DNA from: Nothophaeocryptopus gaeumannii
Lineage: Eukaryota; Ascomycota; Dothideomycetes; Mycosphaerellales; Mycosphaerellaceae
Assembly (NCBI GenBank): GCA_031771865.1
Contig: JASISA010000009.1
Coordinates: forward strand, 1,550,001 to 1,614,000
Direction: 5' to 3'
DNA length: 64,000 nt
In this document: piece after piece, positions 10,438-19,347 of the stretch
Position numbering within the stretch: position 1 is the stretch's first letter
Layout: every line of letters starts with the position of its first letter
Position numbers and translations under genes: made by a program
Notes under the pieces: model-generated
What the model saw: the letters and a program-made list of their open reading frames with translations, nothing else
Databases searched by the model: none
Told to the model about the DNA's origin: nothing

Positions 10438-11312
10438 ACGAAGCACCCGTTGATCACGATGATCGTCATCGTACTGGGCGACTTCCTCCTGCTCGAGGGC
10501 TTGAATGTTGGGAACCCTAAGTTCCAAGCTATGTCTGTCAAGAAAAGGATCGGCTGGGGCTTCTTCCAGGCAGTCTCCATAAGAACAGCAGGATACACTG
10601 TCTTCCCGCCCTCGGATCTCAGCGGCGCCTACCGGCTTATCATGTTACCCTACTATCTTCGCTGCCTGTGAGCCTCTACGCACGGAAACACGAATCCCAT
10701 GGAAAGACACCAAGCAGAGACTCGCGATCTCGTGGATTGAAAAATGAGACGATTGGAGGACACGGATATTCCGGATAGCTCGCTGTTGGGAAGACCACAA
10801 GCCTTTCAGATTCATGGACTCCCACGCCAAAACTCTTCTTCTTTGGGACAAATCAAAGATTGTGGCTGGCATGTCCATGCTCGCCAATCTCCCAAAACTC
10901 CCAGGATTCAAACGAAAATATGGGACACCTAGGACCGGATGCCTGGAGCCTCGAGTTCGAAGACCTCTCGGCTGCGGGAGGAGTTGGACTGACTATGGGA
11001 AGTCTGGGCGGCAAAGCATGCTTCTCCCGCGATCTTGACACTTCGGGCATATGGGCCATCATTATACTCATGTGGGGTGAGAAAATAGAGCTCTCCCTGC
11101 CCCAATTGATCTTGCCGTTGAGACAGATGTGGGTCAGGCAGATCAATGGGAGCTCGACGAGTACGGAAAGGCCAAGGAGGAGGATGAAAAGAGAAGAAGA
11201 GGCGTATCTGAGGCGAGCTTCTCAAGATCCTTTGGGGACTCGAAATGCTGCTGGTGAAGGCGACGTGGAAGCAGACACTTTGATCAGAAGACTCTCCTCC
11301 AGCGTCATGTGA
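10438..11312 (+). pseudogene. TRK-family potassium transporter remnant
   Basis: Fragments in different frames resemble the second half of fungal Trk potassium transporters. From 10438 one frame reads a hydrophobic segment, then GFFQAVSIRTAGYTVFPPSD, which matches the Trk pore-loop pattern FQAxSxRTAGF. It continues to a weak match (LPVSLYARK) for the segment before the cytosolic loop, after a frame change near 10660. A second frame from about 10860 gives FEDLSAAGGVGLTMGSL, like the Trk pattern FExxSAYGxVGLSxG, followed by a hydrophobic helix (WAIIILMWG) and a basic C-terminal tail to a stop at 11312. Frames are broken by stops in between and the N-terminal half is absent. I judge it a decayed gene. 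Confidence 0.5.
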
Positions 11313-11601
11313 AAAGCATAATCTCACTGATGTCGTGGATAGAAACCAACATCCTATCTCTCGTACTTGGGACCCTTACTAAAGGTGGACGATTTTTCAG
11401 GGGGTAGAGTGAGGGTTATGGGACGGGGATTGTATCCCGGACTGTGCGACCGTCGCAGACGGCGATGGGTTCGCCGTGGACGGTTTGCTGGATCGGGATG
11501 CCAGATATTGATATTCAGGAACATATCGTCGAAGTTGGCGAATAGCTTCTTCGTACGACTAATCCACGTAAACGAACATAACAGATGTGAGCGGCTTGAG
11601 A

Positions 11602-11877
11602 TTATCTCCCTCTCGTCGTTACACAATCCGACCGGTGTTGGAGATGATGTTGCTTATTAGCACCCTCTGGCTTCAAGGTAGCTTTGCACAAACGTGTGTC
11701 ATTCGACCCAAGCATCCCTTCTATCCGTTGCACAAGTTTCAAATTCTCCCGTTTGAGCTCTTCGAAGTCTTCGTCAAGCTTGTTGTGCCAGGGCTAGAGC
11801 ACGAAGACTTGAAAGCCGAGCGCGGATGTGGCGATCAGGAGGTTTGTTATGCTGAAGCGGCGGGCTAGGAGAGGCAT
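11602..11877 (-). pseudogene. Small membrane-anchored coiled-coil protein interrupted by an in-frame TAG
   Basis: From ATG 11877 the minus strand reads a basic start and a hydrophobic helix (ITNLLIATSALGFQVFVL), then a TAG at 11796-11794, and continues open in the same frame as PWHNKLDEDFEELKRENLKL, a Pro-Trp-His start followed by a charged coiled coil, to a stop at 11602. The continuity across the stop suggests a former tyrosine codon (VLYPWH). Small fungal proteins with an N-terminal membrane helix and this kind of coil exist, but I cannot name the family. A further possible exon (YEEAIRQLRRYVPEYQYL) lies downstream after a TAG acceptor near 11560. It may be a nonsense pseudogene, readthrough or a sequence error. 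Confidence 0.4.
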
Positions 11878-12377
11878 TTTGTCGCAAGCATCGAAGAGTG
11901 CGGTGCAAGAACGGAGAAGTAGATAGGTGGAGCTGGAATGGACCAGCTTTCTCTCGTTCCAGTGATGGTTGCTTGACTTCAGTTGGAGGGTCTTCTTCTG
12001 GCTTGGAACGAGTCGATCTGGCTTGGACTGGATGGGCCTGACTTTTGGGAGTAACCTCAAATAAATGGACTGGATCGATCGATTTGACTTGGCCAAAGAT
12101 TCAATCGAACAATTTTGAAGACAATGTGCTGAATGAGTAAGATGACAGGATCTAGTCAAAGGTACGCGGAACAATTGTTTTGTGACGCATGGTGAAGTCG
12201 GAGATGCACCGAGATGGCCGACTTCGGCATGTGAAACCTCGGACAGAGGCGGACTCATACTCGAAACTCCTTGTGCGCTTGATGACGAACGCAGCCTATC
12301 TTGCGGCTAGAGCAGGAAATATTACTGGAATGAGTATGCGATCCGGGTATTGCATCTGAAAGATCTCGGCGAGAAGC

Positions 12378-13265
12378 GCGAGATTTGGGGCCAAGGGGAC
12401 TTTAACAAGGATCTGGCCGACGACTACGAAGGGCTACACTGGAGAGTATGCTCATGGTGCGCTTAAGAACAATCCACTTGGACAAAAAGAATTCCTCGAT
12501 TGGAGCGCGAGTCGAGCTAATCCCGGGGCTGAGAAAGCGTTGAGCGTGAACATGGAGCCTTTCCCAGACGTTCTCGACTCTCTCGCGACAGACAAGAACG
12601 GTTTGCGACCAATTCTTGACGCTATGCGCTTGACTATTCAGCATCGGTCTGGCTATGCATGGCTTCGAAGCTATGCAACTAAACCATATGGACCGAATTG
12701 CTTCCGCATGCACGCCGCAAAAGATCATACTACCATGACTCTTGAATTCTCGAACGATCCTCTGCAGCTCTGCTTCGCATTCAAGCGAATCGAATACCAG
12801 GCCGAGACAGTGCTCCCGGGCTCTTTACCATCAGCAACGACCAGAAGTCGATCAAGTTCTCCGGGATGAACGATGTTTACGATCCAGGATGGAGAAATCA
12901 TGCAAAGCTCCATTTCGATGTCTACGCCGGCCACTTGACGGACGTCAAGCTTAAGCGTCATGAAGGCAGTGGCTTTGGAGCCTTCATCAATGGTCCGATC
13001 CCTCTTTATTACTCAGAAACTATGTATTGTCACTGGACACAGAGGATTCAGGATCCAGCGGAGATCAGTGCCACGGGTGTGAGCTTGCACAAGGGTTTCA
13101 GGAGAGGGCAAAGGCAACAGGTACATGATTAGTCCATCAGACAGCACCCAGGTCTATGACTGCGCTTCGTCAGACCGAAGCAAGGAGAGCAAAAGGTTTG
13201 AGCACATGGCTGCCTCCGCAAGCTATTTCTGCTGTCGTGCTCTGTCCCACGATGAGGCTTTTACA
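12378..13265 (+). pseudogene. Unrecognised gene broken by frameshifts
   Basis: Coding-like sequence runs from about 12378 in one frame (WSASRANPGAEKALSVNMEP, then a long segment to CFAFKRIEYQAETVLP). At a CCC run near 12818 it shifts frame and continues as GLFTISNDQKSIKFSGMNDV and KLHFDVYAGHLTDVKLKRHE. Near 13097 it seems to shift again into NRYMISPSDSTQVYDCASSD, with a stop near 13276. No canonical intron explains the shifts. No ATG is evident for the first part. I recognise no family. It follows the TRK remnant and the stop-interrupted small gene, in what looks like a decaying stretch. Confidence 0.35.
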
Positions 13266-13510
13266 CTTCACACATGATACTCTGAGCGTTCTAGCCTGTC
13301 TAGGATGATTCATGGCTCTTCGAAGCTCACTGATGGAACATGCCAGGCTGCTGTATGTTTGGCAAACTCGCCAACAAAGAACCCAGAGCCGAAGTTCGAC
13401 TCTCCACGGGATGCTCTACACTCGCTTCGAAAAAGTCATAGCCATTTTTCTTGCCTTCAATGACCTAGCTAGTCTGCATGAGATCTCCCAGCACATCCGC
13501 ACTTTTCAAG

Positions 13511-14689
13511 ATGGGAAAGATACTGATAACCGGCTTCAACAAGCTACAATGCACCCCCAACCACTACCTCAAGCAACAACTCAAAGTTGTCTCAGCTCAC
13601 TACTCTCTGGTCAATTGCCTTCTGGACCTGGGACATCAGGTCGAACAACGGAATGTCACCCTGGGAGAAGATCTGTCTAGTTTTGAAGAAGTGGTTGTAT
13701 TCATCGCCAGTCCTCGTCAAGTAATGTGTGACAGGACCTTTGAAGCTCTCTACACTATCAGTCAGCGTCCTGATTGCATTTTGGCTTTCGATGACTGGCA
13801 GATATCGGGAAACCTCAATGGTGCTATCAACTTGACCAAAGGCAAAGGAATCTTCGACAAATACATTGTAGAGACGGCCTGCCAGAAGACTCTCGAAGGA
13901 GTGCAACCTTACGAAGAAGCATTCCATGCTGGTATCAAGGCGATCGCTGACAAACGCAATCGGATCCTCATACCTGCTTTCAGCACGAAGCACCTCAATG
14001 ATCAAGCAACCTATGGCCCGCACCTCATCTTCAACAAGCTCGATTATCCAGAAAATCGAATTTTCACTTGGGATCCAAACCCATATCACCGCAACCGCAC
14101 GTGGGAGAATCCCCATGACGAAGGCCCCGAGAGACCAGACCCAGTGAACCCAATCCCAGCCCTCGTCCGGGTACCACGTCCAGCCAAGCTGCGGCGATTC
14201 AATTTCGCTTCGATCGTCCAAGCTAAGACACTGTCATGGCTCAAGAGGCAAGGCTACACTGGTAACCCGCCCAAAGGCGAAACGGGTTCCATTGGTGAGT
14301 GGGAGGTGATCGTGTACGGCAGCAAGAAAGACAAGAAAAACGGAGTTGGTGATCGAATCACTGAGGACGAGATGGTCAAAATCTTCACACGGGATTGGGG
14401 CTGCTTGATGCCTGCTTATGAGCACGCGGGATCTGGATATTGGCGTGCTCGCCCTTTACAGTGTGCGGATGCTGGATGCATTGTGGTCGGTGATGAGAAG
14501 GAGACGAGGGTGTTGTATGGGGACGACTACCAGTATTATGGTTTGACGACGGAAAGGCTTACTGAGAAGTCCAATGAGGAGCTGGAAGAGATTGCGAGGG
14601 CGCAGAAGGAGTGCTTGTACAAGTGCCACCCGCTCGATCAGGCGGTGACGAGAGCTGAGGTGGAGGCTGTTCTGAAAGCGGAGAAGTGA
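13511..14689 (+). CDS. Glycosyltransferase-like protein of phage/bacterial type
   Basis: An intronless frame of 392 codons from ATG 13511, which directly starts a Rossmann-like strand (MGKILITGFN). An in-frame ATG at 13478 is less likely. The N-terminal half follows a pattern I associate with glycosyltransferase-like proteins of phages and actinobacteria: SLVNCLLDLGHQVEQRNV, GEDLSSFEEVVVFIASPRQ, then RPDCILAFDDWQ. The C-terminal half (AYEHAGSGYWRARPLQCADA, then a Gly-Asp-rich turn) has the look of a GT-B nucleotide-sugar domain. Donor and acceptor are unknown, and the family call comes from memory of pattern, not a search. It stands alone between a pseudogene block and a GMC oxidase. Absence of introns fits lateral acquisition but does not prove it. 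Confidence 0.5.
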   Translation: MGKILITGFNKLQCTPNHYLKQQLKVVSAHYSLVNCLLDLGHQVEQRNVTLGEDLSSFEEVVVFIASPRQVMCDRTFEALYTISQRPDCILAFDDWQISGNLNGAINLTKGKGIFDKYIVETACQKTLEGVQPYEEAFHAGIKAIADKRNRILIPAFSTKHLNDQATYGPHLIFNKLDYPENRIFTWDPNPYHRNRTWENPHDEGPERPDPVNPIPALVRVPRPAKLRRFNFASIVQAKTLSWLKRQGYTGNPPKGETGSIGEWEVIVYGSKKDKKNGVGDRITEDEMVKIFTRDWGCLMPAYEHAGSGYWRARPLQCADAGCIVVGDEKETRVLYGDDYQYYGLTTERLTEKSNEELEEIARAQKECLYKCHPLDQAVTRAEVEAVLKAEK

Positions 14690-15981
14690 ATGGGCTTGTT
14701 CAGAAGCGTGAAGACTTCGGAAGATCGAATGTTCAGATAGACGGACAGCAGACCTTTCTTTCGCAACAGCTAGCCTTTGCCTGACCGCGCAGCAGGTGAA
14801 GTCGTAGACGCCAAGCCCAATCCTGCACACGCATCAATGCATAGCTTGGTCAACAGTTCAGCGTACAGCCACAGAAGAACACTGATCGACACCTGTTTTG
14901 AGGCATGCTGAGCGTGACAGACTTACTATATGCAATGCTGTTAAAGTAGCGATGGCATCAGGATGGAGAATCGTTGCAGCTGGAGTTTTGACGATGCTGC
15001 TATTGAGTGCAGATGAGGCCGATATCTCGAAGACTAGTGTGAACAAGAGCGAAGGTGGTTGTCACAGTATCGACGTTGTCACTCACTTAGATTCTGCCAA
15101 GCGCTGAGTCAGCCGGTCTGTCCCGCTGTGGACGTCTCAAGCTCGCGTCCTTTTTCCTAGAGATCCTTTGACATCAACATGCTTGAGACTTCCTTCGAGC
15201 TGCACATTGGCCGGAATCCCATAGACTCCATATCCTTTTTGCGCACCTCGTTGTAGTTGGAAGTTTGAAAAGCTCCATTGTATCCGATGACATCCCAAAC
15301 AATGCACTCACCGAGACGCGCAACGACAAGCGTACATCAATATGGATAGAGACTCTCGACACACGGGACGACGCGCCCGTAATCATCCACAGCAAGAACT
15401 TGGGAGAAAATTGAGAGGCTCCTGGGCATGATAGTCGATGCACCGTGATGAGCTTTGAAGAGAGGGAAAGACTCCAAGGACGCAGTAGTCAGGACACCCG
15501 CGGATCACTCCCTAGCCGACCTCGCGACCAGTGTATGCTGGCACCAATAGCTTGGAAAAGCATGTCATCCAGATGGAGACGTATTACAGCCATTTCGCGC
15601 TGGACGAGGCGCGTCTTTGCTCGCGTTCTGTCGTGTCGCTACACGTACCCCCCCCATGCGGGGTGCATATGCAGATCTGAGATGAGCTTCACATGTATCT
15701 GGTACATCTACCAGAGCCTCCTCTCCAGACCTGCCTACGCATCGTCATCCCTGCTCATGGCACCAAGAAAACATGAGGGGTTAATCCTTCAATCTTGAAG
15801 ATCTCGTATGACAGCAGACGAGAGGGGTCACCTTGCTTCATGTTACCGTTGGCGAGGTAATGCAGTGGGGCAAAGATCACAATGCCAGTTATACACATAT
15901 AGTCTCAGGGCCTGTGGGAAAGCGGTAGGTACAACTGGTTGACCATATATTCCTCAAATTTCGTAGCCGATCATCTTCAAC
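14690..15981. other. Intergenic region with one possible coding fragment
   Basis: About 1.3 kb without a supported gene. A plus-strand stretch open from 15187 to a TGA at 15414 reads like protein (SIWIETLDTRDDAPVIIHSK near its end) but has no start or partner exon. It may be an exon remnant. The last 150 bp before the GMC start are A/T-rich and presumably promoter. Confidence 0.25.
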
Positions 15982-18102
15982 ATGCCTTACCACCATCGGC
16001 TGCCAGCAGACTTCGAGGCGGACGTGATCATTGCAGGAGGTAAGTTCCGCTAACCTGCATTTCTTCCGAGAATACTAATGTTGTTCCAGGTGGTCTTGCA
16101 GGTTGTGTCGTTGCAGGACGTCTTGCTGAAGCAGACCGCGACTTGAAGATTCTGGTTATCGAGCAAGGTCCGAACAGCTATGGAATGCCCGAAGTCGTCC
16201 ACCCTGCTCTGTATCCTCGCAACCTCTTCCCCAACAGTAAGATTACTCTGTTCTGGAAAGGCAATGAGGCGAAAGAGCTCGCGGGTCGTGGACCAATCGT
16301 TCCATCTGGAGGCACTCTGGGCGGCGGATCAGCGATGAATTGGATGGTTTACACTCGTGCTCAAAGATCCGACTTCGATTCATGGAAGTCGGAAGGCTGG
16401 TCTGCTGACGAGATGCTTCCGTTCTTGAAGAAGGTATCTATCAAAATACCCAAGAGGCTTCCAAGCTGACATGCTTCAAAGCTCGAAACATACCACGGCA
16501 AAGGCGATAAGGATCGTCATGGCCATGATGGTCCAGTCAATGTGTCAAAGGGAACATACACGTGCAAGCGATCCGAGGACGCCTTCATTGAATCAGCTGC
16601 AGCTCTCGGATATCCTGAGGCACAAGATCTACAGAATCTGGATGCCAACAACGCAGTGGAAAGGTACTACCGATATGTGGGCCCCAATGGAAGACGCCAG
16701 GATGCTGCTCATCGTTATATTCATTCGAAGCTCCAAGGCAATGAGTACCCCAACCCTCCATGTCCTGACAGAGAAGCAAGTTTTGAAGGTCCTCTTCGAA
16801 GGCAAGAAGGCAATTGGCGTTGAGTATCAAACCAATCCGAAATATATGGCCAACCCCGAGTTCTTGGACGTCGGATACACATCGCCTCGCACGGTCAAAG
16901 CTCGCAGGCTAGTTGTTGTTTCTGCAGGCGCTAATGGCACACCTGGCGTTTTGGAACGATCTGGAGTTGGTAACTCTGACATCCTTAAGAAGGCCGGCGT
17001 GGGGGTTGTGGAGGACTTGCCCGGCGTTGGAGAAGACTACCAAGATCACCACCTCTCCTTGTGGTCATATCGTACCAATCTGCATCCAAGAGAGTGTATC
17101 AACTGCTTCCAGGATGGCAGGTTCAATATTGATGAGGCGATCAGGATGAATGACGAGCTTCTAGGGACCAATGCTATGGACGGCCGTGAGTCAATTCCAC
17201 TTTTTTTGATAGAGACTCTCTGCTGACATACTTGACAGAGGGCAAGTTTCGACCTACAGAAGAGGAAGTTGATGCGCTTGGACCAGAATTCAGAAAGGCC
17301 TGGGACAGGGTATGCGCCCCAATGTGGTACAGATCTAAGCACCATCCATTGACATTCTCTTTCAGGACTTCAAGAACGTGCCTGACCGACCGTTGATGAT
17401 CTTGGCACTCTACAACTGGTAAGCAACTGGGTAGTTTTCCTGAAGTCGTTTCATCTAACGTATGCTAGCTACTACGGCGACCATTCCATCCTCCCCGACG
17501 ACGCTGAATACGTTTCGCAAGCCAACTGGACCGGCTACCCCTTCTCCCGCGGCCACATCCACATCACCGGCAAATCCATGGCCGACAAGCCCGATTTCGA
17601 AACTGGCTGGCTTAAAGACCCCGGCGACAACGACGTCAAGAAGCATGTCTGGGCGTACAAACTTTCCCGTGAGATGTGGCGACGCATGCCGATCTTCCGT
17701 GGCGAGCTGGCGATCAACCACCCCAACTTCCCAGAAGGCAGCGCCGCCGCTGTTGTCGAGAAGGCCGATGGCCCGCTTGCGAAGGGTGATGAGAGGATTC
17801 AGTATACCAAGGAAGACGATGCTGCGATTGAGCAGAAGGTCAGAGAAATCCTTTCGACGACCTGGCACTCGTTGGGTACTTGCAAGATGGCCCCTCGCGA
17901 GAAGAATGGTGTCGTTGACCATACTTTGAGTGTCCATGGGTTGCAGAACCTGAAGCTGGCCGATTTGAGTATTCCACCGGAGAATGTTGGAGCTAAAACG
18001 GGTGGCACTGCTTTTGTCATTGGCGAGAGAGCGGCCGACTTGTTTATCAGGGAGTTGGGCTTGAGTGAGAAGAGGAGGGATTCGCCTGTGCAGGGTGACT
18101 GA
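15982..18102 (+). CDS. GMC oxidoreductase, alcohol (methanol) oxidase-like, with a one-base frameshift
   Basis: Six exons: 15982-16039, 16090-16433, 16482-17185, 17239-17309, 17366-17418, 17469-18102. The start holds the FAD-binding Rossmann motif (ADVIIAGGGLAGCVVAGRLA), followed by the GMC signature around GGTLGGGSAMNWMVYTR. The C-terminus has the active-site histidine region STTWHSLGTCKM and LKLADLSIPPENVGA. The family oxidises primary alcohols to aldehydes with FAD, releasing H2O2; fungal members are often peroxisomal. No clear C-terminal SKL-like signal is present (ends VQGD). In exon 3 an extra C near 16755 shifts the frame between YIHSKLQGNEYPN and LHVLTEKQVLKVL. Removing one base gives a 620-residue protein, normal for the family. 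This is either a recent loss of function or a consensus error. Confidence 0.8.
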
Positions 18103-18224
18103 TGGTTGAGACGGCGATCTCTGTCTTGCGCAACTGTCTGAGCTCTCGGTGGCTTGATGGCTTCTACTCTTTCTGAAAGAGCTGGGTATTATGTCGAGGT
18201 TGTATTACCCACCTGCTTGCTCTT

Positions 18225-18900
18225 TCGCTTGCCTCGCTTTATTCTACATACTACCCAAGCTAATGCCTGGCGCCTTGTCCGCAGCCGGAGAGCCACTGTC
18301 TCTTCGTGAATCTCCGGTGACCTAGGCTTCACTGCAAAAGGCTGGGCGTTTCGCACCGGTCTGAGCCTCCAACGGCTTGGTGGTCTCTGCTGTTTCTGGG
18401 AGGCTTGCACGTTACTCTGAGATGGCCTTGCTCTCCTGCTTGCTTATGCTGGAACTTCGATCTACTCTACATGCTACCGAAGCTAATGACTGGTGGTTTG
18501 TTCGTAGTCGGAGAGCCATTGTTTCCTCAGTGAATCTCTAGCTCCGCGCTTTCCTCTCCGATGCCCGCTCGAAAGCTTTGCCAGCCGAGACCTGCGTTGT
18601 CCCTGAGCGCCTTGAGTGCAAGAAGTCTATCCTTCTTGCGGATCTTCGCTTGCCGCGTGGAAGCTGTCAGTATCTCCCTCTGCTCCATTAGGCTGCTCCC
18701 CAGCTCTCCCCAAAGATGGGCTGCTTGGTTCGAATACATCGTTCGGTGGAACAGACAAAGTTCATCCTGCCTCTGCATCGCCTTCATCAGCAGCACTCAG
18801 AGGCTCCAATGTGTCTGGCTCAGCTCCATCAGGCTGCTCCCTAGCTCCCAAATAAGACCGGCTGCTTGGCTCGAATTCGGAGCTCGGTGGCACAGATAAC
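18225..18900. repeat. Diverged tandem duplications downstream of the GMC oxidase
   Basis: Two imperfect duplications lie side by side. A block with tctacatactacccaagc at 18243 recurs as tctacatgctaccgaagc at 18466, an offset of 223 bp, with similarity running on for about 90 bp through a shared ggagagcca core. A second block at 18684-18757 (ggctgctccccagctc) recurs at 18825-18898 (ggctgctccctagctc), an offset of 141 bp, with shared gctgcttgg and tcggtgg cores. On the minus strand both copies of the second block can encode a similar segment (QAA then ELGSSLME), so a repeat-containing coding sequence is possible but not shown. Confidence 0.5.
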
Positions 18901-19215
18901 GCTCGTTCCGGTGACCAAGGCGATAGAGCGGGAGCTTGGGAGTGGGAGGCCGAGGGTAGGGGTTGCGATATCCGCCGGAGGAGCGTGAGGAGTACGTCTG
19001 GGGTTTAGTGTTGAGTTCGTGGTTGTATTTGATCGATATTGGGCAGGGCTGTAAGGAGGGTCGTCGAATACGCCGAAATCGCGGACCTCGCGGCCGTACA
19101 AGGTATGATCGGAAGGTCGAGACTCATGCTTCTCCAGTATGTCAAGGGCCCTCGAGGTGGCAGGCGGGTCGTAGCCGTTGTGAGACAACTCAACGCGCAG
19201 GAGGAATGCCGCAGG
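18841..19215 (-). CDS. Possible exon of an unrecognised gene
   Basis: The minus strand is open here and reads like protein (NGYDPPATSRALDILEKHES, then Pro/Tyr-rich sequence), stopping at 18841. No ATG begins it; a cttcag acceptor near 19216 could start it as an internal exon, but no upstream exon is visible. It lies downstream of HIR3 on the same strand and runs into the duplicated block. No family is recognised. Confidence 0.25.
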   Translation of the reverse strand, partial: PAAFLLRVELSHNGYDPPATSRALDILEKHESRPSDHTLYGREVRDFGVFDDPPYSPAQYRSNTTTNSTLNPRRTPHAPPADIATPTLGLPLPSSRSIALVTGTSVICATELRIRAKQPVLFGS

Positions 19216-19347
19216 AAGCGGGCTGAAGGGTCAACAAAGTGTCAATGTAGTAGCTATACACGATAGAAGGTTCTGAGCAGGCATCCCGTGGCTACCGGCT
19301 CCGAAGGTCACATTTTATACAACATAGAACGAAAGATTGCCTTCGCT

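Noticed and set aside
10252..10527. Minus-strand acidic frame as a gene
   Set aside because: No ATG, and it overlaps the better supported TRK remnant on the other strand.
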